A stretch of 15,200 nt of DNA from Ruminococcus sp. UBA3800 (GTDB lineage: Bacteria > Bacillota > Clostridia > Oscillospirales > Ruminococcaceae): positions 1-15,200 of the forward strand of contig DFEO01000065.1 in NCBI GenBank assembly GCA_002368715.1, in the 5' to 3' direction. Below the pieces are notes generated by a model. It was given only the letters and a program-made list of their open reading frames with translations. It did no database searches and was not told the DNA's origin. Shown in pieces: positions 5,953 through 14,093 of this stretch (position 1 is its first letter; every line of letters begins with the position of its first letter). A program made the translations under genes and the position numbers.

Positions 5953-7128
5953 TTACAATGCCGGAGCACTCTTTCCGACAGGGAAAAGCTCCTTCTCGGG
6001 GACAGTAGAGGATATCTTTGTGATAGCCGGCTCTATGTCCTTCCATAGTCCGCAGCCGTCATCCTGTCCGCTGGACTTCCACGCCTGAACGCCGTCCCAG
6101 CCGCTGTTATAAGCCTGCTCATAAGCCTTTGCTATGTCAAAGTCGCCGTCTGACACCGCAGGACACTCGCCGATAACGGAAGGCTTCGTGCCGTCAAGTC
6201 CAAAGTCCTCGGGGCTCTGATCGAAGGGATAGCCCCACATTCCCTGCATCCACGAATACCAGTGGACAGAATAGAAATCAACATAGGCAAACCCCTTGTC
6301 ATACTTTGATGAGGTCATAGCCGCCTGCATCTCGCCGTCCGATATCTTGTTGCCCTGCTGCTTGTCGGAATTATACTTTATCATTCCGAGCCCCACAGTC
6401 ACCAGAACATCCGAGTTCTCGTGTATAGCAGCAGATGCCTCGGCATAATATCTCTGAAGGCCGTCCCACTTGAGCTTTCCGCACTCAGCATTCTCAACGA
6501 TCCAGTCAGGCTCGTTGCAAAGATCCACCGACCAGAGATAATCGTTCTTGTCATATCTCTTGACCAGCGGCACGATGTAGTTGTCGATAAAGCTTTCGGT
6601 CTTGCTCTCGTCCTCGACCATATTCCTCCACGCCTGATAGGTGGAATTTGTGTCCTTGAAACAGTCAAAGGACTGGACCGTAGCCATTATGTATATCTGA
6701 TAGGTCTCTGCAAGCATGAACAGATCGTCAAGGTCCTTCCAGTGCTGATCGGTGGCTCCGCTCACGGTGCCGTCCTCGGCAATGTTGATACCGGTCGTGC
6801 CGTCACAGACTATCCAGACTCTTGCGGCGTTTACGCCTGCCTCGTGGAGCTTTGAAAAATGCTCCTGCCAGAATTCAAAATTGAAGCCGCCGCCAAAGTC
6901 GTTCCACTTGTCCCAGGGAGTGTTCACTCCGTTTATCCACAGCTTCTGGTCTCCGACCTTGAAGTCGGTGCCGTCCACCACCACCTGAGCCTTGCCCGTG
7001 CCTGCGTTTTCTTTCAGCTTCTTGTCTACCTGAAGCGGCTTGGAGGAATTGTCCGAACCTCCGCAGGAGACCGCTGTTATCATCATAAGCGCTGCCGCAG
7101 CAGCACTGACTGCTTTTTTGAACCTCAT
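5953..7128 (-). CDS. Lipoprotein glycoside hydrolase, GH5-like (clan GH-A; beta-mannanase or beta-glucanase type)
   Basis: A 391-residue protein with a lipoprotein signal (lipobox AVSC, Cys22), a short polar linker, then a (beta/alpha)8-barrel hydrolase from about residue 48 to the end. Barrel landmarks are the WINGVNTPWDKWNDFGG opening, NAARVWI in strand 2-3, the acid/base Glu206 in CNEPDW, the HWY motif (289-291), the nucleophile Glu321 in VIGECPA, and Trp350 in QAWKSSG near the active site. Retaining hydrolysis of a beta-1,4-linked polysaccharide or oligosaccharide at the cell surface is expected. The sequence looks closest to annotated endo-1,4-beta-mannosidases and cellulases of ruminococci, but I cannot fix the GH5 subfamily or substrate. 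It has no dockerin or carbohydrate-binding module, so it is held by its lipid anchor. ATG 7128 is preceded by AAGGAGG at nine bases. It is a single-gene unit, ending at the shared terminator. Confidence 0.87.
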   Translation of the reverse strand: MRFKKAVSAAAAALMMITAVSCGGSDNSSKPLQVDKKLKENAGTGKAQVVVDGTDFKVGDQKLWINGVNTPWDKWNDFGGGFNFEFWQEHFSKLHEAGVNAARVWIVCDGTTGINIAEDGTVSGATDQHWKDLDDLFMLAETYQIYIMATVQSFDCFKDTNSTYQAWRNMVEDESKTESFIDNYIVPLVKRYDKNDYLWSVDLCNEPDWIVENAECGKLKWDGLQRYYAEASAAIHENSDVLVTVGLGMIKYNSDKQQGNKISDGEMQAAMTSSKYDKGFAYVDFYSVHWYSWMQGMWGYPFDQSPEDFGLDGTKPSVIGECPAVSDGDFDIAKAYEQAYNSGWDGVQAWKSSGQDDGCGLWKDIEPAITKISSTVPEKELFPVGKSAPAL

Positions 7129-7177
7129 AGCTCCTGACCTCCTTGAAAAACTATATGTATAACCGGAACTTTCTTTA

Positions 7178-7206
7178 ATTATAGCACGATTTTAACCCGA
7201 TGTGAT
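7178..7206 (-). promoter_or_regulatory. Probable promoter of the GH5-like gene
   Basis: On the minus strand TATAAT (7183-7178) is preceded, after 17 bases, by ATCACA (7206-7201), which matches four of six -35 positions. The weak -35 suggests an activator or an alternative arrangement. The AAGGAGG ribosome site lies between it and the ATG. Confidence 0.55.
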
Positions 7207-7218
7207 TAAATTATCATT

Positions 7219-7254
7219 AAAAATAGTATGTCTGAGTAAACAGACACTATTTTT
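7219..7254. terminator. Terminator of the YfhO-transporter operon
   Basis: AAAAATAGT plus GTCTG pairs with CAGACACTATTTTT (7241-7254) across a six-base loop, with a two-base bulge, 23 bases after the transporter stop. The A/T ends make it functional on both strands in form; the gene that needs it is on the minus strand. Confidence 0.75.
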
Positions 7255-7277
7255 GATCCGCTTATCGCATGAAATCC

Positions 7278-8669
7278 TCAGAACAGTCCGAATGAACCCA
7301 GCAGAAGTATCAGCAGCAGGACAGGTGCAATATATTTTACCATTGCGATATAGAGCCTTCTTCTGCCCATCTTTTCGCCGTTCTTGGTCGCCTCGTCGAT
7401 AATAGCCTTCGGCTTTACGAACCAGCCCACCAGTATACAGGTGCCTATGGCAACTATCGGCATAAAGATATTGTTGCTGAGATAGTCAAACACATCCAGA
7501 AGCTGTGCGCTCTTGCCGGGCGCCGTGTTCGGGAGCTTGACCTCGAAGTAGAAAGAGTTATAGCCAAGGCAGATCACTATGCTGAATATCAAAGCTATAC
7601 CGGTCTCTATGGCTGTGGCCTTTCTTCTGCTCCAGCCGAAGCGGTCGATAAGGCTGGACACCACCGCCTCCATCAGCGAGATACAGCTTGTGAGCGCCGC
7701 AAAAAGCACCATGATAAAGAACACCGCACCCACGATATTTCCTGCCGCACCCATTTTTTCAAACACCTTCGGGAGCGCTGCGAACATCAGCGAAGGACCT
7801 GCGGTCTCCTTCATCTTGTCAACGCCCATAAAGGCGACGACAGGCGGGATTATCATAACACCTGCAAGGAAGGACACCAGAGTGTCAAATATCTCTATCT
7901 GATTGACCGACGTTCCGAGATTGCTGTCGTCACGGAAGTAAGAGCCGTAGGTTATCATTATTCCCATAGCCACGCTTATGCTGTAAAACAGCTGTCCCAT
8001 AGCATCTGTGGCTATCTCGAAGTATTCCTTTACTCCGACGCCCTTGAAATCAGGCACGACCAGAGCCTTCAGGCCGTCCATTCCTGTTCTGCCGTCCTCA
8101 CCGTCGATAGTCAGCGAGAATATAGCTATACCGATTATGACCACCAGAAGTGCCGGCATAAGTATCTTCGAGATAGTCTCTATCCCCTTGTTCACCCCAA
8201 GGAAGATAACAAAGGCTGTCGCCAGCAGAAATACAGCATCAAATATTATGGGTGGGAAATAGTCGGTTATAAAGCCCGTGAAATAATTGTCGCCTGCAGC
8301 AGCCTTGCCGTTTCCTGTGGAAAAGGCTACCGCATACTTGAGCACCCAGCCGCCTATTATGCTGTAATATGGCAGAATAAGAAACGGTACCAGGCTTGCG
8401 GCCACTCCAAGCCACGAAAACTTTTTGTGCATCTTTCCGTAGGCCGTAAGACAGCTCTGCTTGGTCTTTCGGCCGATAGCTATCTCGGTAAACACCAGAG
8501 CAAAGCCAAAGGTCAGAGCCAGGATGACATATGTAAAAAGGAACACTCCGCCGCCGTCCTTAGCTGCCAGATAGGGGAAACGCCAGATATTACCAAGCCC
8601 CACAGCGCTTCCTGCCGCAGCCAGAACAAAGCCGAACGAGCTTGAAAACGAATTTCTTTTTTTCTCCAT
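7278..8669 (-). CDS. Sodium-dependent transporter, SNF/NSS family
   Basis: A 463-residue polytopic membrane protein with about 11-12 hydrophobic segments, the usual size for bacterial neurotransmitter:sodium symporters (LeuT, MhsT, Tyt1 type). The signature GSAVGLGNIWRFPYL (residues 20-34) is the unwound part of TM1 that holds Na+ and substrate, and GGGVFLFTY follows. Conserved small-residue and Pro-rich helices (for example LPYYSIIGGW in TM3) support the LeuT fold. Such proteins import amino acids or related amines with Na+; the substrate cannot be told from sequence. ATG 8669 is preceded by GGGAGAAGGA. It lies 23 bases downstream of the yfhO-like gene with no promoter between, so it is the second gene of that operon. 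Confidence 0.95.
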   Translation of the reverse strand: MEKKRNSFSSSFGFVLAAAGSAVGLGNIWRFPYLAAKDGGGVFLFTYVILALTFGFALVFTEIAIGRKTKQSCLTAYGKMHKKFSWLGVAASLVPFLILPYYSIIGGWVLKYAVAFSTGNGKAAAGDNYFTGFITDYFPPIIFDAVFLLATAFVIFLGVNKGIETISKILMPALLVVIIGIAIFSLTIDGEDGRTGMDGLKALVVPDFKGVGVKEYFEIATDAMGQLFYSISVAMGIMITYGSYFRDDSNLGTSVNQIEIFDTLVSFLAGVMIIPPVVAFMGVDKMKETAGPSLMFAALPKVFEKMGAAGNIVGAVFFIMVLFAALTSCISLMEAVVSSLIDRFGWSRRKATAIETGIALIFSIVICLGYNSFYFEVKLPNTAPGKSAQLLDVFDYLSNNIFMPIVAIGTCILVGWFVKPKAIIDEATKNGEKMGRRRLYIAMVKYIAPVLLLILLLGSFGLF

Positions 8670-8692
8670 TATAGTCCTTCTCCCTCAAAAAA

Positions 8693-11368
8693 TCACTTTT
8701 CTACGTACATATTTATAAGGCACGGAACGATGTAAACAGCTATCAATGTCACAAGTCCCGCCAGGATGATGAGCACGCGTGATACCGTTGTCAGCTCGTT
8801 TGCGGCATCATACTTTCTTATCTTCACCGCATAGAAAACGGTCATGGCCACGCCTGCAAGAGACATCACAAGCCCTGCGATGAATCCTCTCGGAGCAAAG
8901 CTTATCTCTATCTCGTTCTTACCGTCCTTCAGCTCGAACGAAACAAGATCATCGAAAACGGTCTGAGTGCTGACCTCTTCTCCGTTTATCCTTACCTCAA
9001 GCCCGTCATTGTCGGGTATGCTGAGTATACATTTCTGTCCCTTTTCAGCCTCTATGCTTCCCTTCAGCGCCGAGCCGTCCTCCTTGATGTTCACCGTCAC
9101 AGCTTTGTCCATCTTCTCTCTGAGAAGGGCGGTATCCATCCCGAACACACCGAACGACTTTACGTCGAGATCGTGGTGGATAATAGCCTTTATCTTCACT
9201 TTCTCATCCGTGAAAGTGCCAAGCTTCACAAGGCCGTTGTTGTCCTTGGCAGGATATTTTGCTGTAACAAGGCGGTCATTGACATAGATATCAAAGCTTC
9301 CGTTTATTGGCTCGGTGAGCTTGTTTGAAAGGTCATTGAAGCAGTCAAAGTAAAGTGCCTGCTCACCCTCAACGTCTATCGAATAGGTGAAGAACGTCTC
9401 ATCGGTGTTTTCAAGGCGCTCAAAGGCATATTTGTTCTCATGCTCCTTCGGAGTCACGACCTTGCTCACAGACTTGAACTGATACTCGGTGATGAGCTGT
9501 TCGTCGGTGTCAAACATCTTTTCAAACAGAAGCTGCTGGTTTTGTGCCCTTGTATTTTTCTCAAGGTCAGTTCCCGAAAGGTCAGCCGTCGTAACAAGAC
9601 CCAGCGGCAAATAATACTCATTCTCCTTCACGGAGTAGATACCGCTTGAATAAACAGCGTCATCCTGACCCGTGACTATGCGGTATTTGACATTCATAAG
9701 AGCGTCAGTCAGCTCGGTCCCGCCATAGGGACCGACCTCCATCCAGTAGGACGAGTAACCCAGCTCCTTCATCATAAACATATAGTCCTCGGCGGTCAGC
9801 GAGGTGTAATGGCCGAGGGAGTTATATCCCATAGCCCCGATATCGTTGACATCAAAATACTTCTTTGCGGTGTTCATCCTCCAGAAGGTCGAATCGTCCT
9901 CGATCCTGTCGGAGAGCTGCATAGCCGCTTTAAGGCGCTCTGCTCTTGTCGGGTTGTGGATGGATGGCGAATTCATATAGATATCAGCGTTTGCATAGCC
10001 CTCGATAAGGACGAACAGGCAGGCAAACACAGGAAAGATGTTTCGTGATAACCAGCCTCTCTTGAAGAGGAAAAACACTATCGACTGGAGCATCACCGAA
10101 GCAAAGAACAGCTCAAACAGCAGAATGAACGAATCGTTGTTCTGCCAGAGCGTTCTTGTGAACACGGAGATAGTTTCGTAATTGTTGCTGACAAAGCCGT
10201 TGAAAAACATATAGAAGCAGTAAAGCACAGCTGCGCAGACGGCAAGTATGAGCTTTGAATCACTCTTCTTTTTAGGCGGCGCTATGCTCTTGCTGTCGTT
10301 CGAGAGAAAGCCTGCACAGCAGAGAATGAGCATATATATCGTGATAAAGCCGTAGCGTGACGGGAACGACATATAGCTTCCCGTGTGCCACATCTTGTTC
10401 ACAGGCTCGATCACCAGCGGTATGAAGGTGAGAAAAAGCAGGATAAGATGGGTGTTGAGCTCCTTTGATCTGGGCTTTGAATCGAAAGCGCAGATGAGCA
10501 CCGTGAGTATAAGGAAGGAGTTCGGCAGCAGTGTGCTGAGGGTGGTCTGATAGCCGCCCAGGAAGTTGCAGCTCGAAAGCTCGTGGATGACAGACGTGGT
10601 CCTTCCGCTGGAGAGGTACTGCCAGAAGCAGGGCAGCCACACAACAGCCGAGCAGAAAGCCGCAAAGATACAGGAGATTATAAGGTCGAAAGCTACGAAC
10701 CTATACTTGTCGTCCTTTTTGTATCTGAAGCAGAACAAGCCCATAAGCAGGAGCAAAAACACGATGACCATAAAGCTGATATAATAGTTTACGATCACTA
10801 CCGCCGCAAGAACAGCCGTGAAGAGCGCTGTCTTTCTCTTCTCCTTCAAAAGGTCGAAGCCCAGCAGCAGCAGCGGGAAAAGATACATCTCGTCCAGCCA
10901 GATATTGTTCTGGAAATAGAGCATACCGTAGCCGCACAGGCCATAGCTTATAGAAAGGATCACCACGAACATCTGTGAGAGATCTCTGAAATGCTTTTTC
11001 AGATACAGCGCCGAAGTGAAGGCGCTGAGCGAAAGCTTGATGATTATAAGAAGGCTGCACAGGTCTATGATATCGGTCTTTTCAAAAAACACTACCAGCA
11101 GCGAAAACGGGCTTGCTATAAAGAAAAAGAACACGCCCCAGAAGTTCATACCTCCTGCATTGCCCAGATTTAAGAATATGCTCTGCTTGCCCGAGAGTAT
11201 ATCCTTGAAGTCTGTCAGCAGAGGTATCACCTGCTGATACATATCGCACCAGGCCGCCGAATTGTTCCCGAAGGGATATATACCGCCCTTATAAAAGACT
11301 GCCAATATCAGGCTCATCACTATCAGCGGAGAAGCGATAAGGCTGTAATTACGTTTTAGCTTATCCAT
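8693..11368 (-). CDS. YfhO-family membrane protein (probable GT-C-type glycosyltransferase)
   Basis: An 891-residue protein. Residues 1-~460 contain many transmembrane helices. The first periplasmic-side loop carries the conserved acidic run YPFGNNSAAWCDMYQQ (Asp42 is a candidate catalytic acid), and YISFMVIVFLLL is typical of YfhO. A large extracytoplasmic region (~480-840) rich in beta structure follows, then two C-terminal helices beginning PRGFIAGLVMS, another YfhO hallmark. Characterised relatives in Bacillus and Listeria add sugars to lipoteichoic or wall teichoic acids from lipid-linked donors on the outer membrane face; a related role here is an inference. ATG 11368 follows AGGAAA at about seven bases. 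It is the first gene of the operon with the SNF transporter and has a consensus promoter (11436-11464). No frameshift is seen. Confidence 0.9.
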   Translation of the reverse strand: MDKLKRNYSLIASPLIVMSLILAVFYKGGIYPFGNNSAAWCDMYQQVIPLLTDFKDILSGKQSIFLNLGNAGGMNFWGVFFFFIASPFSLLVVFFEKTDIIDLCSLLIIIKLSLSAFTSALYLKKHFRDLSQMFVVILSISYGLCGYGMLYFQNNIWLDEMYLFPLLLLGFDLLKEKRKTALFTAVLAAVVIVNYYISFMVIVFLLLLMGLFCFRYKKDDKYRFVAFDLIISCIFAAFCSAVVWLPCFWQYLSSGRTTSVIHELSSCNFLGGYQTTLSTLLPNSFLILTVLICAFDSKPRSKELNTHLILLFLTFIPLVIEPVNKMWHTGSYMSFPSRYGFITIYMLILCCAGFLSNDSKSIAPPKKKSDSKLILAVCAAVLYCFYMFFNGFVSNNYETISVFTRTLWQNNDSFILLFELFFASVMLQSIVFFLFKRGWLSRNIFPVFACLFVLIEGYANADIYMNSPSIHNPTRAERLKAAMQLSDRIEDDSTFWRMNTAKKYFDVNDIGAMGYNSLGHYTSLTAEDYMFMMKELGYSSYWMEVGPYGGTELTDALMNVKYRIVTGQDDAVYSSGIYSVKENEYYLPLGLVTTADLSGTDLEKNTRAQNQQLLFEKMFDTDEQLITEYQFKSVSKVVTPKEHENKYAFERLENTDETFFTYSIDVEGEQALYFDCFNDLSNKLTEPINGSFDIYVNDRLVTAKYPAKDNNGLVKLGTFTDEKVKIKAIIHHDLDVKSFGVFGMDTALLREKMDKAVTVNIKEDGSALKGSIEAEKGQKCILSIPDNDGLEVRINGEEVSTQTVFDDLVSFELKDGKNEIEISFAPRGFIAGLVMSLAGVAMTVFYAVKIRKYDAANELTTVSRVLIILAGLVTLIAVYIVPCLINMYVEK

Positions 11369-11435
11369 AACCGTTTCCTGTAACCGTTACCTTTCAACAG
11401 AATAAGGCGCAGCCGCAGCCACACCAAACATCACA

Positions 11436-11464
11436 ATTATAACTCATTTAACGTCCCTTGTCAA
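11436..11464 (-). promoter_or_regulatory. Promoter of the YfhO-transporter operon
   Basis: On the minus strand, TTGACA (11464-11459) and TATAAT (11441-11436) match consensus exactly with a 17-base spacer, about 68 bases before the ATG. Confidence 0.9.
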
Positions 11465-11610
11465 CAGCAAAAGCCCCTTTTTTCCAATAATATACATATC
11501 ATTTACAAAAACACAAAATAATACATCTATATGGTCATCCCTTTGACACACCAAAGCTCTTCCCGGACCCGAACAGAACAAATACGCCCTGCCGACGGCT
11601 TGTCCCCTGT

Positions 11611-11639
11611 GTGTGTCTTCGCCGCAGGCGAAGGTACAC
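11611..11639. repeat. 13-bp hairpin with a GCA triloop
   Basis: GTGTGTCTTCGCC (11611-11623) pairs with GGCGAAGGTACAC (11627-11639), the inner seven pairs being perfect and two G-U pairs lying outside them. No T-run follows on either strand, so it is not a standard terminator. It lies beyond the terminator of the 12479 gene. Confidence 0.7.
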
Positions 11640-11651
11640 TCGAAAACACAC

Positions 11652-11690
11652 AAAAAACCACACCCCTGCCGACGTCTTAGCAAGGGTGCG
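11652..11690 (-). terminator. Terminator of the 12479 lipoprotein gene
   Basis: On the minus strand an 11-bp stem (CGCACCCTTGC with GCAGGGGTGTG, two G-U pairs) is followed by one G and then six T residues (complement of 11657-11652), 31 bases after the stop codon. Confidence 0.8.
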
Positions 11691-11720
11691 TGAAAGGTGA
11701 ATGACGGCTTTCGCCCGGTC

Positions 11721-12479
11721 TCATTGAATGGCAAATACATCGTCGGCAAACAGATTACCGTCGAGATCATAGAACCTGCACTCGAACTCTCTGCCGGAAG
11801 GGTTCGCAGCAACTTCAAAATCATAAGCGTTCTGATCGGTCAGAGGGTTGCCGGCGGCATCGGTAACGGAGTTGAACACATCGGGGAACTCCTGTGCGGA
11901 TACACTGTGGGTGGCCTTGTCAAAGCTGTATACCACAGCCTTGGGATAAGCCCTGCTCTCAGCTGTGCGGAACTCAAACCCAACTATCGTGCCGTCCTCA
12001 CAGCTCCAGAAGCTGTTCCGGCCGTTGAGCACTCTCAGCGGAGCATCTGTCTCCTTCCACTCCTGACCGTCCTCAGTGTAAAACACCTTGTAGAATACAG
12101 AGCCTGCGCCTGCGCCGTCGGCAACAAAGCAATAGGCAGAGCCATCATCTGCTGCGGCTGCCAGTCCCGAGGATGCTGCCTCTTCATAGGTCACCTCTTC
12201 GCCTGCCGAGTTTTTGAATGTTACACCTGCAAAGGTGTCGGCCGGCTCGGGCTCAGGCTCGGCTTCGCTTTCGTCCAGCTCCTGTGACTCCTCACTGGGG
12301 TCCTCCTCCACAGGCTCGGCCTGCGGCTCCTCCTCAGCCTGAGATGACACGATCTCGGATGTCTGCTCTGCCTTTGAGGATACTTTCTTTGCCTGCGATG
12401 ACGAGTCCTCGGCTGTGCCGCAGGACACAAGAGCTGCCGCAAGCGACAGCGAAGCTATAACTGCAATAAGTTTTTTCAT
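11721..12479 (-). CDS. Lipoprotein of unknown function with acidic linker
   Basis: A 252-residue protein with a clear lipoprotein signal (MKKLIAVIASLSLAAALVSC, Cys20). Residues 21-~82 form a disordered linker rich in Ser, Glu and Pro with EPEPEP near its end. The remaining ~170 residues form a beta-rich domain (repeated YCFVADG, VFYKVFYTEDGQEW, GFEFRTAES-type strands with aromatic residues). I do not recognise the family; the beta-strand pattern recalls small sensor or binding domains, which is only an impression. ATG 12479 follows AAAGGAG at eight bases. The gene has a consensus promoter and its own terminator. It is divergent from the LRR-dockerin gene and shares a 244-base intergenic region with it, so the two may be co-regulated. 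Confidence 0.85.
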   Translation of the reverse strand: MKKLIAVIASLSLAAALVSCGTAEDSSSQAKKVSSKAEQTSEIVSSQAEEEPQAEPVEEDPSEESQELDESEAEPEPEPADTFAGVTFKNSAGEEVTYEEAASSGLAAAADDGSAYCFVADGAGAGSVFYKVFYTEDGQEWKETDAPLRVLNGRNSFWSCEDGTIVGFEFRTAESRAYPKAVVYSFDKATHSVSAQEFPDVFNSVTDAAGNPLTDQNAYDFEVAANPSGREFECRFYDLDGNLFADDVFAIQ

Positions 12480-12536
12480 TTTTGAAACTCCTTTCGTTTA
12501 TGTTGTCCTTTTTGCTCGGTTTTTCTTTCTGCCTGC

Positions 12537-12565
12537 ATTATAGCACAGCAAAAAAAGCTTGTCAA
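12537..12565 (-). promoter_or_regulatory. Promoter of the 12479 lipoprotein gene
   Basis: On the minus strand, TTGACA (12565-12560) and TATAAT (12542-12537) are exact consensus with a 17-base spacer. Confidence 0.9.
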
Positions 12566-12591
12566 TGACAATTCAATAACTTTGGTTTCGT

Positions 12592-12607
12592 ACAGATTAC
12601 AATCTGT
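12592..12607. promoter_or_regulatory. 16-bp palindrome between divergent promoters, candidate operator
   Basis: ACAGATT-AC-AATCTGT is a perfect 7-bp inverted repeat with a two-base centre. It lies 26 bases upstream of the minus-strand -35 box and 52 bases upstream of the plus-strand -35 box. The symmetry and position fit a dimeric regulator acting on both genes; no regulator gene is adjacent. Confidence 0.4.
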
Positions 12608-12659
12608 TTAATTTATGATAAAAAACTGTGCGTTTTTTTCTGAAAAGCGAAAAAAAGCC

Positions 12660-12688
12660 TTGTAAATGAGGGAACTATGTGTTATAAT
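12660..12688 (+). promoter_or_regulatory. Promoter of the LRR-dockerin gene
   Basis: TTGTAA (12660-12665) and TATAAT (12683-12688) are 17 bases apart, 35 bases before the ATG. Confidence 0.8.
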
Positions 12689-12723
12689 TAGGCTTAACAA
12701 CAGACCTTAGGGAGGTATGCAAA

Positions 12724-14049
12724 ATGAGAGCAAAAAGGTTTCTGAGCGCTGCTCTGGCGCTTTCGCTGTTCACAGGCGTGCTGTCTGTGCCTGCTGTTTC
12801 GGGCGACAGCGAGCTGCCCGTTATCCCCATAGTCATTGAAGATGATATAAGCTGTCTGATCTTTGAAAATGTCGGCAGCTCCGCCTATGTGGTGGCAGGC
12901 TATACGGGAGATGAGGCAAATGTCATCATCCCGACAAGATATGAAGGCCGCCCCGTTATCGGCATAAAGAACAAAGCTTTTTCAGATGTCCGTACGATCA
13001 AGACAGTTATCTTTCGTGAGGGTGCAAGCTACATCGGAGAGTATGCTTTTTCTGGGTGCTCGGTCGAGAGCATAAAGCTTCCCGACTCACTTAAAGCTAT
13101 CGGGTATGATGCTTTTTTGAGGTGCGATAACTTAAAAAGCATCAATGTTCCCAAGAATGTTGAGTCTATTGATCCGGAGTTTATTGATGCAACTGGTCTT
13201 GAGACGCTGACAGTGGATACCGAAAATAAAAAATATATGTCTCTGGACAATGTGATCTATGAGAGAGATGAAAACAGCGGCGAGCCGGTAAAGCTGATAA
13301 CTGCGGCAAATACTGTGAAGACAGTCACTGTTCCTGATACAGTAACAAAGATCGGTTACTGTGCTTTTCAGGGCTGCTATGATCTGACCGGCGTGGATTA
13401 CGGAGACAATATCTCTAGAATTGAAAGCCATGCTTTTGTGGGGTGCAGCAGTCTTCAGACGCTCTACGTCCCTTGGGGTTGTGATATCGACACCGAAGAA
13501 CTCGGAGAGGGAATGGACGACCTTACCATTTACGGCTACAAGGGCGAAGAAATAGAAGACTATGCCAATGAGCATGACCTCAGGTTCGTTGCCCTTGACA
13601 GATATGATGTAGGGCTGAACTATTCGGATACGAGACTTGACTATATCGACTTTCATATAACCGCAGTCCTGACCTCTGAGGACGGCACCGTGTCAAAGAC
13701 CTTCGGCGAACATTTTGGGCTTTACCTTGTAGAGGACGGCGAATATACGCTGACATTAAGTGCCCGCAATTTTGGCACAAAGATCCTGACAGTGACTGTC
13801 GAGAACCGGAATTTCACAGAGGAGCCCGACCTTGACCTTTACACACTGGGCGATGCGAACCTCGACGGCAGAGTGGATACAGCAGACATAACCGCAATAA
13901 AGAAGCACCTAAAAAAAACTGCCGTGCTTTCCGATAATGCGATCTCTTGCGCCAACGCCGACAGGGACGAAAACGGCAGCGTTTCAACGTCCGATATCAC
14001 TGCGATAAAGTCCCACCTGAAAGGCACAAAGACCCTGTGGGTAGAATAA
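12724..14049 (+). CDS. Secreted leucine-rich-repeat protein with C-terminal type I dockerin
   Basis: A 441-residue exported protein with a signal peptide over residues 1-~27 (hydrophobic SAALALSLFTGVLSVPAVSG). Residues ~50-290 are BspA-type leucine-rich repeats (LRR_5), with units such as IGEYAFSGCSVESIKLPDSL, IGYDAFLRCDNLKSINVP, IGYCAFQGCYDLTGVDYG and IESHAFVGCSSLQTLYVP, closed by the usual IYGYKGEEIEDYANEHDLRF cap. A beta-rich segment (~300-365) follows, then a dockerin (376-434) with two calcium loops: D377-N379-D381-D385-D388, and D413-D415-N417-S421-D424, each followed by an ITAIK helix. Dockerins bind cohesins of scaffoldins, so the protein is probably mounted on a cellulosome or related surface complex. 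It has no catalytic domain; LRR_5 repeats usually mediate binding. ATG 12724 follows GGGAGG at about eight bases. It is a single-gene unit. Confidence 0.93.
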   Translation: MRAKRFLSAALALSLFTGVLSVPAVSGDSELPVIPIVIEDDISCLIFENVGSSAYVVAGYTGDEANVIIPTRYEGRPVIGIKNKAFSDVRTIKTVIFREGASYIGEYAFSGCSVESIKLPDSLKAIGYDAFLRCDNLKSINVPKNVESIDPEFIDATGLETLTVDTENKKYMSLDNVIYERDENSGEPVKLITAANTVKTVTVPDTVTKIGYCAFQGCYDLTGVDYGDNISRIESHAFVGCSSLQTLYVPWGCDIDTEELGEGMDDLTIYGYKGEEIEDYANEHDLRFVALDRYDVGLNYSDTRLDYIDFHITAVLTSEDGTVSKTFGEHFGLYLVEDGEYTLTLSARNFGTKILTVTVENRNFTEEPDLDLYTLGDANLDGRVDTADITAIKKHLKKTAVLSDNAISCANADRDENGSVSTSDITAIKSHLKGTKTLWVE

Positions 14050-14050
14050 A

Positions 14051-14093
14051 AAACAGCCCGAAAGGAGCTTTCGTTCTCCTTCCGGGCTTTTAT
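14051..14093. terminator. Terminator shared by the LRR-dockerin and VanY-like genes
   Basis: AGCCCG-A-AAGGAG (14055-14067) pairs with CTCCTT-C-CGGGCT (14076-14088), one A-C mismatch, with A-rich and T-rich sides. It fits in the 43-base gap between the two convergent genes. Confidence 0.85.

Larger units (their letters stand above)
11465..11720. other. Intergenic region with hairpin and repeats, no gene
   Basis: Between the yfhO-operon promoter and the end of the 11721 gene I see no credible coding sequence; a minus-strand open frame (11444-11824) has no ribosome site and overlaps the neighbouring gene. It holds a terminator (11652-11690), a strong hairpin (11611-11639), and a direct repeat CCCTGCCGACG at 11587-11597 and 11664-11674. 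The part 11465-11540 is A+T-rich and featureless. Confidence 0.6.

Noticed and set aside
11444..11824. 126-codon minus-strand open frame across the terminator and yfhO promoter
   Set aside because: It overlaps the coding end of the lipoprotein gene in another frame and runs through a terminator and a consensus promoter, with no ribosome site.
11697..12287. 196-codon plus-strand open frame opposite the 12479 lipoprotein gene
   Set aside because: It is antisense to a lipoprotein gene with signal peptide, promoter and terminator; it has no ribosome site of its own.
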